Source of the DNA: Pseudomonadota bacterium
GTDB lineage: Bacteria > Pseudomonadota > Gammaproteobacteria > Competibacterales > Competibacteraceae
Assembly: GCA_018262135.1 (NCBI GenBank)
Contig: JAGTSD010000004.1
Location: 1 to 15,366 of the forward strand
Direction of reading: 5' to 3'
DNA: 15,366 nt
In this document: one piece after another, positions 7,350-13,798 of the stretch
Layout of the letters: every line of letters begins with the position of its first letter
Position numbering within the stretch: the first letter of the stretch is position 1
The notes under the pieces: generated by a model
What the model saw: only the letters and a program-made list of their open reading frames with translations
Told to the model about the DNA's origin: nothing
Database searches by the model: none
Program-made: the position numbers and the translations under genes

Positions 7350-8639
7350 CTAAATCCGGGAGGTTGAATCCAGCGCCGCGCACAAGTGGGCGGCGGCCTG
7401 GTCGTGCGACAGGGTGAGTTGTTGGCCATCGGGGTCGCGCAGCAGCTTGAGGGCGACCGTGCCGGTCCGGACCTCGTCCTCGCCCAGGATCAGCGCAAAG
7501 CGGGCACCGCTATGATCGGCGCGGCGGAACTGGGCTTTGAAGCCGCCGCCGCCGCAATGCATTCGCAGCCGCAGCGCCGGCAACTGGTCGCGCAATCGTT
7601 CGGCCAGCGCCAGCCCGCGCCGCTGGGCGGCGTCGCCGACCATGATCAGGTAGGCGTGCGGGTTGGCGTCGGCGCCCGGATGACCGGCGGCGGCCAGCAT
7701 GGCGACCAGCCGCTCCAGGCCCAGCGCGAAGCCGACGCCGGGAATAGCCGGTCCATCCAGTTGTTCGAGCAGGCCGTCGTAGCGGCCGCCGGCGCAGATC
7801 GTGCCCTGAGCGCCGAGCGTGTCGGTGACCCATTCGAACACGGTCTTGCAATAGTAATCCAGGCCGCGCACCAGGCGTGGATTGATTTCGTAGGCGACGC
7901 CCGCGGCGTCCAGCATCGCCCGCAGTTCCTCGAAATGAGCCTGGGAGTCCGCGTCGAGGTGATCCAGCAGCACCGGCGCGCCCGCCAGCACCGCCCGCAT
8001 CGCCGGATTCTTGCTGTCCAGAATCCGCAGCGGGTTGGTCGTGAGCCGGCGCCGGCTGTCCTCGTCCAGTTCCGCGCGCCGGGTCTCGAAATAGGCGACC
8101 AGCCGCTCGCGGTAGGCGGCGCGGGCGGCGCTGGAGCCGAGCGAGTTGAGTTGGAGGACGACGTCGCCAATCCCGAGCTGTCGCCACAGCCGCGCCGAGA
8201 GGCAGATCAGTTCGGCGTCAATGTCGGGGCCGGCCATGCCGTAGGCCTCGGCACCGACCTGGTGAAACTGCCGGTAGCGGCCCTTCTGCGGCTTCTCGTA
8301 GCGGAACATCGGCCCGACGTACCACAGCCGCTGGGTCTGGTTGTGCAGCAGGCCGTGTTCGATGCAGGCGCGGGCGCAGCCGGCGGTGCCTTCGGGACGC
8401 AGGGTCAGGCTCTCGCCGTTGCGGTCGGCGAAGGTGTACATCTCCTTCTCGACGATATCGGTGACCTCGCCGATCGAGCGGGCGAACAGCTCGGTCTTTT
8501 CCACCAGCGGCAGACGGATTTCGTGGTAGCCGTAGGCGGCGAGCACGTCGCGCACGGTCGTTTCGAGGCTCTGCCACAACGCCGATTCGGCGGGCAGGAT
8601 GTCGTTCATGCCGCGAACGGCTTGGAACGGCTTGGGCAT
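7350..8639 (-). CDS. hisS: Histidyl-tRNA synthetase
   Basis: HisS charges tRNA-His with histidine; it is a homodimeric class II synthetase of the cytosol. The length is 429 residues (E. coli: 424). It starts [16 protein letters not shown], as in homologues. Motif 2 lies at about 105-128 ([21 protein letters not shown]). The two histidine-specific signatures are [13 protein letters not shown] (258-270) and [10 protein letters not shown] (281-290). Motif 3 is [11 protein letters not shown] (301-311). The C-terminal anticodon-binding domain spans about 325-425. It lies 55 bases after rodZ, and that gap contains a strong hairpin and no ispG gene. The ribosome-binding site is weak, but the start is fixed by the conserved N-terminus. 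Confidence 0.97.
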   Translation of the reverse strand: MPKPFQAVRGMNDILPAESALWQSLETTVRDVLAAYGYHEIRLPLVEKTELFARSIGEVTDIVEKEMYTFADRNGESLTLRPEGTAGCARACIEHGLLHNQTQRLWYVGPMFRYEKPQKGRYRQFHQVGAEAYGMAGPDIDAELICLSARLWRQLGIGDVVLQLNSLGSSAARAAYRERLVAYFETRRAELDEDSRRRLTTNPLRILDSKNPAMRAVLAGAPVLLDHLDADSQAHFEELRAMLDAAGVAYEINPRLVRGLDYYCKTVFEWVTDTLGAQGTICAGGRYDGLLEQLDGPAIPGVGFALGLERLVAMLAAAGHPGADANPHAYLIMVGDAAQRRGLALAERLRDQLPALRLRMHCGGGGFKAQFRRADHSGARFALILGEDEVRTGTVALKLLRDPDGQQLTLSHDQAAAHLCAALDSTSRI

Positions 8640-8661
8640 GATGGCGGATTCCGGATGACAG

Positions 8662-8692
8662 CCGCCGGGCCGTCGCTGGGCGGCCGCGGCGG
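8662..8692 (-). other. Strong GC-rich hairpin between rodZ and hisS
   Basis: On the minus strand, CCGCCG (8687-8692) pairs with CGGCGG (8662-8667), and inside it GGCCG pairs with CGGCC. Only one bulged base and an eight-base loop interrupt this, giving an eleven-base-pair stem. It begins two bases after the rodZ stop and ends 22 bases before the hisS start. No T-run follows, so it is not a standard intrinsic terminator. It may protect the upstream message, mark a processing site, or reduce hisS translation. Confidence 0.5.
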
Positions 8693-8694
8693 GG

Positions 8695-9732
8695 TCAGGG
8701 TTGGGCGTTCAGGGTGAAACGGCTGACCGTGCCGCGACGGGGTACGTAGACCGCGGTATCCACCGGCCGGTTATCCAGGGCGATGCGGGCAGCGGGGGCG
8801 TTGCCCAGCGTCACCGTGAACGGCGCCGGCCCGGAAAGAGCGCTGGTGGTGTTGGCTTTCATCAAAGCATTCAACAGCACCTTGCCCTCGGCGTCCTTCA
8901 CTTGCACCCAGCAGTCCTCACTGAATTCCAGCATCAGCCGGGTGCCGGCGCCGGCGTCCGGGGTCGAATTGTCGCTGGTCTCCACTTGGGCAGCCACGGT
9001 CGGAGCGGGGGTGATGCTGGCCACACCGGCTGGCGGGGCAGGTTCGGAAGCGGCGGGCGCGGGCGGCGGCGCGAGTGCGATGGCCGAAGACGAAGCCGGT
9101 TCGGGACTGGACACGGGTGGCAGCTCGCTGGTCGCGGGTGGCGGCTCGCTGATCGCGGGGGGCGAGGATTCGCGGGTCGCTTCCTCGGTCTTGGGCTGGA
9201 ACGGGTAATCGGTCTGGGTGGTAGCCGCCGTCGGCTTGCTGGGGGGCAGTGGGGCGCCTGCCTGCTCGCTCCGCGGCCACCAGGCCAGCAGCCGACTGGG
9301 GTCGAGCGCATCCAGATTCCGAATGGCGGCCCAGCCGAGGCCGATGATCGCCAACAGATAAAGGACGCCGCGCAGGTCGCGAATCCGGGTTTGCCGCTCG
9401 CGCGAATGCATCACTTTCAGCGGCGGCAGCTCCTGGCTGGCGGCCGACTGCTCGCGGTAGCGCTCCAGTACCTCGGATTCCGGCAGGTCCAGCAACCGGG
9501 CGTAAAGGCTGAGATAACCGCGCACGAACACCGGTGGCCCGAGCCGGGCGAAGTCGTCGGCTTCCAGGGCCAGGATGATGGTCGGATTCAGCCCGAGCTC
9601 GCGGGCCATGTCGCGCGGTTCTGCGCCCTGGCTGGCCCGGGTCCGGGCCAGCCAGGCGCCCAGGGATTCAGTGGAACCTGTGGCTTCGGTCGGCGAACCG
9701 CGATCGGAGGCGATCTCTTTGCTCGTGCTCAT
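8695..9732 (-). CDS. rodZ: Cytoskeleton protein RodZ
   Basis: RodZ links the MreB cytoskeleton to the cell-wall elongation machinery. It has 345 residues (E. coli: 337). The cytosolic Xre-like helix-turn-helix domain that binds MreB lies at about 24-95, with [14 protein letters not shown] and [15 protein letters not shown] recognisable. A basic stretch ([11 protein letters not shown]) precedes the single membrane helix (about 122-139). A periplasmic linker rich in Pro, Ala and Ser runs from about 158 to 258. The C-terminal DUF4115 domain runs from about 265 to 342 ([19 protein letters not shown]). The linker contains a tandem 21-base duplication. The start ATG overlaps the pilF stop as ATGA, indicating translational coupling. 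Confidence 0.95.
   Translation of the reverse strand: MSTSKEIASDRGSPTEATGSTESLGAWLARTRASQGAEPRDMARELGLNPTIILALEADDFARLGPPVFVRGYLSLYARLLDLPESEVLERYREQSAASQELPPLKVMHSRERQTRIRDLRGVLYLLAIIGLGWAAIRNLDALDPSRLLAWWPRSEQAGAPLPPSKPTAATTQTDYPFQPKTEEATRESSPPAISEPPPATSELPPVSSPEPASSSAIALAPPPAPAASEPAPPAGVASITPAPTVAAQVETSDNSTPDAGAGTRLMLEFSEDCWVQVKDAEGKVLLNALMKANTTSALSGPAPFTVTLGNAPAARIALDNRPVDTAVYVPRRGTVSRFTLNAQP
9115..9156. repeat. Two tandem 21-base repeats inside rodZ
   Basis: Positions 9115-9135 and 9136-9156 are direct tandem copies differing at two bases, with a more degraded third unit after them. They encode repeated seven-residue units of the form SE(P/L)PP in the periplasmic linker of RodZ. Length variation by slippage is plausible here and would keep the reading frame. 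Confidence 0.75.
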
Positions 9733-10493
9733 TTTGTTGACTGCTTCAGGCGACGGGTTTCGTCGGAATTCGGAAATTGGGATAACAGTAGCACACCGTA
9801 TTCCCGGCGTAGCTGGGCATCGCCCTCGCCGCCCTGCTCGATGGCGATGCCCAGCGACAGGCTTTGAGCCGTGGGGCGGGTTCGAGCGTGATAGCGTTGC
9901 AGGAAGGCGCGACCCTGCAGCGTCTTGTTCTGGGCCTGGCTCAGCTCGGCCATGGCATAAAGGGCGCTGGTGTTGTTGGGATCGAGTTCCAGCGCCTTGC
10001 GCAACCAGGTTTCAGCCTGGGCTGGATCGTTGCGCTGGCGGGCGCACAAGGCCATGCCGGCGTAGGCATCGGCGGCGCTGGCACCGGCGTTGACCGGGTC
10101 GTCGGCGAGCTTCTGGAATTCGGCCTCGCCCTCGGCGACGCGGGCTGGCATGCGTGCGCACAGGAAGCGGGCGTAGTTCAGCTTCGCGAGGGTGTAGTCG
10201 GACTTGATATCTATGGCCCGCTTGTAGTGGATCTCGGCGGGGCCATACTCGCGAATTTCCTCATAGAGCACGCCCAGGGCGTTGTGAGCTTCCGGATAGT
10301 CGTCGTTGTATTGCACGGCCTTGAGCAGCTTCTCGGTGGCGACTTCGAAATGACCGGATTGCATGTAGCCGATGCCCAGCTTGAAATTGGCCTCGGCGGC
10401 GGTCTCCTTGAAATCGCGCTCCGACGAACTGGCGCAGGCCCCCAGCAGCAGCGCCAGGGTCAGGGTAACGGCGGATTTGGCCGATCGGCGCAT
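9729..10493 (-). CDS. pilF: Type IV pilus biogenesis lipoprotein PilF (PilW)
   Basis: PilF/PilW is the TPR lipoprotein pilotin that helps the secretin PilQ reach the outer membrane and assemble. The protein has 254 residues, close to the family norm of about 250. The signal MRRSAKSAVTLTLALLLGAC ends in a lipobox with the acylated cysteine at C20. Six TPR-like helical pairs follow; clear ones are AEANFKLGIGYMQSGHFEVA, PEAHNALGVLYEEIREYGPA and NTSALYAMAELSQAQNKTLQ. I chose the ATG at 10491-10493 because it gives a lipoprotein signal and has AGAGGAG about eight bases upstream; the longer frame overlaps rlmN. It lies between rlmN and rodZ, a common position in gammaproteobacteria with type IV pili. 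Confidence 0.93.
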   Translation of the reverse strand: MRRSAKSAVTLTLALLLGACASSSERDFKETAAEANFKLGIGYMQSGHFEVATEKLLKAVQYNDDYPEAHNALGVLYEEIREYGPAEIHYKRAIDIKSDYTLAKLNYARFLCARMPARVAEGEAEFQKLADDPVNAGASAADAYAGMALCARQRNDPAQAETWLRKALELDPNNTSALYAMAELSQAQNKTLQGRAFLQRYHARTRPTAQSLSLGIAIEQGGEGDAQLRREYGVLLLSQFPNSDETRRLKQSTK

Positions 10494-10506
10494 GGTGGAG
10501 TCTCCT

Positions 10507-11604
<1,098 letters not shown>

Positions 11605-11625
11605 GACGGGATCAGTTCCAATCGG

Positions 11626-12057
11626 TCAGGAGGCACGCGGAAACAGATCGGCCTGGCTGAAGAAAAAGGCGATTTCCGTGGCGGCGGTTTCCGGGCTGTC
11701 GGAACCGTGGACGGTGTTGCGGGTGATGCTGACGGCGAAGTCGCCGCGAATCGTGCCCGGCATGGCCTTGCTGGGGTCGGTGGCGCCCATGAGTTCGCGG
11801 TTCCGGGCGATGGCGTTCTCGCCTTCCAGCACCAGCGTGAGGATGGGGCTTTCCATCATGTAGGTCACCAGTTCGGCGAAAAACGGGCGCTCGCGATGGA
11901 CGGCGTAAAAGCTCTCGGCCTGGGCCTTGGTCAGATGGATCATCCGGACCGCGATGATCCGCAAGCCCTCCTCCTCGAAGCGGGTGATGATCTTGCCGAT
12001 GAGGTTCCGGGCGACGGCGCCGGGCTTGATGATGGACAGGGTACGTTCTACGGCCAT
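11626..12057 (-). CDS. ndk: Nucleoside diphosphate kinase
   Basis: Ndk transfers the terminal phosphate among nucleoside triphosphates and keeps NTP and dNTP pools balanced. The protein has 143 residues, the standard bacterial length. The start region [21 protein letters not shown] is typical. The active-site histidine is H117 in NTVHGSDS (114-121). The stretch [20 protein letters not shown] and the [17 protein letters not shown] region (91-107) are family hallmarks. I chose the ATG at 12055-12057, seven codons inside the longer frame, because it matches the family N-terminus and has GGAG six bases upstream. A promoter candidate lies at about 12094-12123. It is followed by rlmN, as in many gammaproteobacteria. 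Confidence 0.96.
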   Translation of the reverse strand: MAVERTLSIIKPGAVARNLIGKIITRFEEEGLRIIAVRMIHLTKAQAESFYAVHRERPFFAELVTYMMESPILTLVLEGENAIARNRELMGATDPSKAMPGTIRGDFAVSITRNTVHGSDSPETAATEIAFFFSQADLFPRAS

Positions 12058-12093
12058 GAGGGACTCCATGGAACTCAATCGAGTGGAAAGAAA

Positions 12094-12123
12094 AGTTTAA
12101 CGATATTCAGGCGATGCCGGCAA
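12094..12123 (-). promoter_or_regulatory. Candidate promoter for the ndk-rlmN-pilF-rodZ run
   Basis: On the minus strand, TTGCCG (12118-12123) and TAAACT (12094-12099) are 18 bases apart, each matching the sigma-70 consensus at four of six positions. The ndk start is about 37 bases downstream of the -10 element. It is a weak pattern match, but it is placed where the operon head should be. Confidence 0.4.
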
Positions 12124-12198
12124 CGCGCCGCCCAACTTCGTCATCGCCGCTTTTACGGGAAAGCCGTTGGAAACTCATGAAAGTTTTGGCTACCGGCG

Positions 12199-12210
12199 GA
12201 GCGATCGCTC
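12199..12210. repeat. Perfect 12-base palindrome between hisG and ndk
   Basis: GAGCGATCGCTC is fully self-complementary and lies in the gap of about 186 bases between the hisG stop and the ndk start. It could be a dimeric regulator site. I saw no convincing intrinsic terminator for hisG elsewhere in this gap. Confidence 0.5.
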
Positions 12211-12243
12211 ATGATCAACCCACGCCAGTGCTTCCGCCAGTAC

Positions 12244-13116
12244 TCAGACCATCTTTTTCAATTCGTATTCGAGAATGCCCTGGGCGCCGGCAGCGGTGAG
12301 GCGGGGAATCAGGTCGCGGACCAGGTGACTGTCCACTACGGTTTCCAGTGCCAGCCAGTCGCGGTCGTACAGATGGCTGACGGTGGGTGCGTGCAGGCTG
12401 GGCAGGAGCTGAACCACGGTGTCCAGCCGCGTCGCCGGAACGTTCATCTTCAGCGCCACCTTGTTGCGGGCGGCCAGCGCGGCCCGGGTGAGCAGGGCGA
12501 TCTGCTCGATCTTGGCTTTCTTCCACGGATCGGCCAGCGCGGTGCGGCTGGCGATCAGTCGGGTGGTGGTGTGCAGCAGGTCGCAGACGATGCGCAGGCC
12601 GTGGGCGCGGATGGTGCTGCCGGTTTCGGTGATTTCCACCGCCGCATCGGCCAGACCTTCGACCACCTTGGCTTCGGTGGCGCCCCAGGAGAATTCCACC
12701 GTCGCCTCGATGCCGCGTTCGGCCAGATAACGACGGGTGAAGCCGACCAGTTCGGTGGCGATGCGCTTGCCGGCCAGGTCTTCCACCGTGCGAATCGGGG
12801 AATCGCCGTTCACGATCAGCACCCAGCGGGCCGGTTGATCGGAGCTTTTCGAGTAGCTTAGCTCGGTGATTTCCACCACGTCGGCCCCGGTTTCCAGAAT
12901 CCAGTCCAGTCCGGTCAGGCCGGCGTCGAGGGTGCCGTTGGCGACGTAGGGCGCCATTTCCTGCGAACGCACCAGCGCGCAGCCGATTTCGGAATCGTTG
13001 ATGGTGGGGAAATAATTACGGCTGTGGGGGCTGATGGCCCAGCCGGCCTGGCCGAACAGCGCGATGGTGGAGGCTTCCAGACTGCCCTTGGGAATGCCGA
13101 GTTTGAGTTGCCGCAT
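12244..13116 (-). CDS. hisG: ATP phosphoribosyltransferase, long form HisG
   Basis: HisG joins ATP and PRPP in the first, committed step of histidine synthesis and is feedback-inhibited by histidine. The protein has 290 residues, so it is the long form (E. coli: 299) with its own C-terminal regulatory domain (about 215-288) and needs no HisZ partner. The N-terminus MRQLKLGIPKGSLEAST and the PRPP-binding loop DAAVEITETGSTIRAHGL (157-174) are clear. The start ATG (13114-13116) has a modest AGGG site. A promoter candidate lies at 13159-13187 with a short leader, and I saw no run of histidine codons that would suggest attenuation. No other his genes are adjacent; ndk follows. Confidence 0.95.
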   Translation of the reverse strand: MRQLKLGIPKGSLEASTIALFGQAGWAISPHSRNYFPTINDSEIGCALVRSQEMAPYVANGTLDAGLTGLDWILETGADVVEITELSYSKSSDQPARWVLIVNGDSPIRTVEDLAGKRIATELVGFTRRYLAERGIEATVEFSWGATEAKVVEGLADAAVEITETGSTIRAHGLRIVCDLLHTTTRLIASRTALADPWKKAKIEQIALLTRAALAARNKVALKMNVPATRLDTVVQLLPSLHAPTVSHLYDRDWLALETVVDSHLVRDLIPRLTAAGAQGILEYELKKMV

Positions 13117-13158
13117 GATGATGCCCTGCTTGAGACCGGGGTTGCCGAAAGGGGCGCT

Positions 13159-13187
13159 ATTCTATTCAAAGAGTGCTGGAATGTCCC
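13159..13187 (-). promoter_or_regulatory. Candidate sigma-70 promoter for hisG
   Basis: On the minus strand, GGGACA (13182-13187) and TAGAAT (13159-13164) are separated by exactly 17 bases, matching four and five of six consensus positions. The predicted leader to the hisG ATG is about 35-40 bases. This is the best promoter pattern in the window but is untested. Confidence 0.5.
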
Positions 13188-13427
13188 GCGCGCCGTGAAG
13201 GAAAAATGTTCGAGGGTTTGAATTGCGCGTGCGAGCCGTAAGTGCTAGGTATTCTTAAGATGGGGCCGGAGTAGCGCGCCTGGCTACCCTGGCGTTGGGA
13301 TACGTCGGCCAGCCCGTGCTCGACCCCGATCCATTTGTCCAGGGCGGCGCGACCCTCATTATGGGATAGACAGCGCTTGAAAGTGCTGCTAAAGGTTCTC
13401 TTGGAGATCAATGAGGTAAGATGCCTA
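13188..13427. other. Gene-free stretch upstream of hisG
   Basis: No recognisable gene is present here. The only frame of note (81 codons on the minus strand, about 13166-13411) shows no known domain, has no good ribosome-binding site, and runs over the hisG promoter, so I leave it out. A seven-base-pair hairpin with a TGAA loop lies at 13371-13388 (CAGCGCT/AGTGCTG) with no T-run after it. No tRNA was seen. Confidence 0.5.
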
Positions 13428-13517
13428 TATTCGCGAGTCAGTAGATTCTAATAAAATCAATCATAGTTGCTATTTTAAACTTAATTGATTTTATTATAAA
13501 ATCCGGACTCGCGGGTA
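13428..13517. repeat. Long symmetric inverted repeat, possible MITE remnant
   Basis: The outer arms CGCGAGTC (13432-13439) and GACTCGCG (13506-13513) are perfect complements. The inner arms TAATAAAATCAAT (13449-13461) and ATTGATTTTATTA (13484-13496) are also perfect over 13 bases. The spacers between outer and inner arms are nine bases on both sides, so the whole is symmetric about one centre with a 22-base middle. Outside the outer arms, two G-T wobbles and a TA at each end extend the symmetry. The inner arms are AT-rich, unlike the flanks. TA at both borders would fit a miniature element of the IS630/mariner type, but that is inference. It could also be a regulator site or structured RNA. 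Confidence 0.75.
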
Positions 13518-13630
13518 AACCGGAAAGCGTAAGATGGCGTTACGGCGTAATAACTGATCGATTTTGGCTAATGTTGTTCTCGACGACTGCGAAGGAGGGC
13601 GTAACCAGGATTTGACCCATCATGCACCGA

Positions 13631-13714
13631 CCTTCAAGGCCAAACCTGCCGTGAGGCAGGGGCGGAAAGTTACGGATCCTGTTTGGAATATCGAGGATAG
13701 CCGAACTGCCGAGC
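13631..13714 (+). promoter_or_regulatory. Cyclic di-GMP class I (GEMM) riboswitch aptamer
   Basis: The core AAGGCCAAACC (13636-13646) leads into a hairpin, CCTGCC-GTGA-GGCAGG (13645-13660), with a GNRA tetraloop. GGCGGAAAG (13661-13669) then matches the usual GACGCAAAG. The second hairpin has the class I layout: TT pairs with AA (13670-13671 / 13704-13705), a bulged A, CGG with CCG (13673-13675 / 13701-13703), a bulged AG (13699-13700), and ATCCT with AGGAT (13676-13680 / 13694-13698). It ends in CTGCCGA, like the usual UUGCCGA. Where bases differ from the common consensus, both partners of a pair change, which supports a real structure. The 5' strand of the closing stem is less clear to me. 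It lies about 85 bases upstream of the ATPase start, in the same direction. Confidence 0.82.
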
Positions 13715-13752
13715 GTGACAGCGTTAGTGTCGCATGAGGTGGTCCGGCTTTT
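13699..13752 (+). terminator. Intrinsic terminator overlapping the riboswitch 3' half
   Basis: AGCCG (13699-13703) pairs with CGGCT (13745-13749). After one A-C mismatch, ACTGCC (13705-13710) pairs with GGTGGT (13738-13743) through two wobbles. A small inner stem GACA/TGTC (13717-13720 / 13728-13731) closes the loop, and TTTT (13749-13752) ends it. The 5' arm is the same sequence that completes the aptamer, so terminator and aptamer exclude each other. Ligand binding should therefore favour read-through into the ATPase gene. A second, weaker stem, GGCT/AGCC (13746-13749 / 13762-13765), sits before a six-T run. Confidence 0.6.
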
Positions 13753-13783
13753 CCATTTATCAGCCATTTTTTATCGATCCAGT

Positions 13784-13789
13784 AAGGAG
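13784..13789 (+). promoter_or_regulatory. Strong ribosome-binding site of the ATPase gene
   Basis: AAGGAG lies nine bases before the ATG at 13799. It fixes the start of the ATPase gene, and it lies about 30 bases downstream of the terminator, so it is not part of the predicted stem. Confidence 0.8.
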
Positions 13790-13798
13790 ATATTGATC

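Noticed and set aside
13166..13411. An 81-codon open frame on the minus strand upstream of hisG
   Set aside because: No recognisable domain, no good ribosome-binding site, and it overlaps the hisG promoter candidate.
13188..13430. A tRNA or CRISPR array in the gene-free stretch
   Set aside because: No cloverleaf or T-loop sequence and no regularly spaced repeats were seen.
13528..13550. CGTAA/TTACG repeats as a second, upstream aptamer
   Set aside because: They make only a five-base-pair stem and lack the class I core motifs.
13516..13580. Possible FliA-type or sigma-54 promoter for the riboswitch transcript
   Set aside because: TAAA and GGCGTTAC match the flagellar sigma pattern only weakly with the wrong spacing, and the TGGC near 13565 has no matching -12 element.
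13540..13767. A 75-codon open frame on the minus strand across the riboswitch
   Set aside because: It lies antisense to a structured RNA and shows no protein family features.
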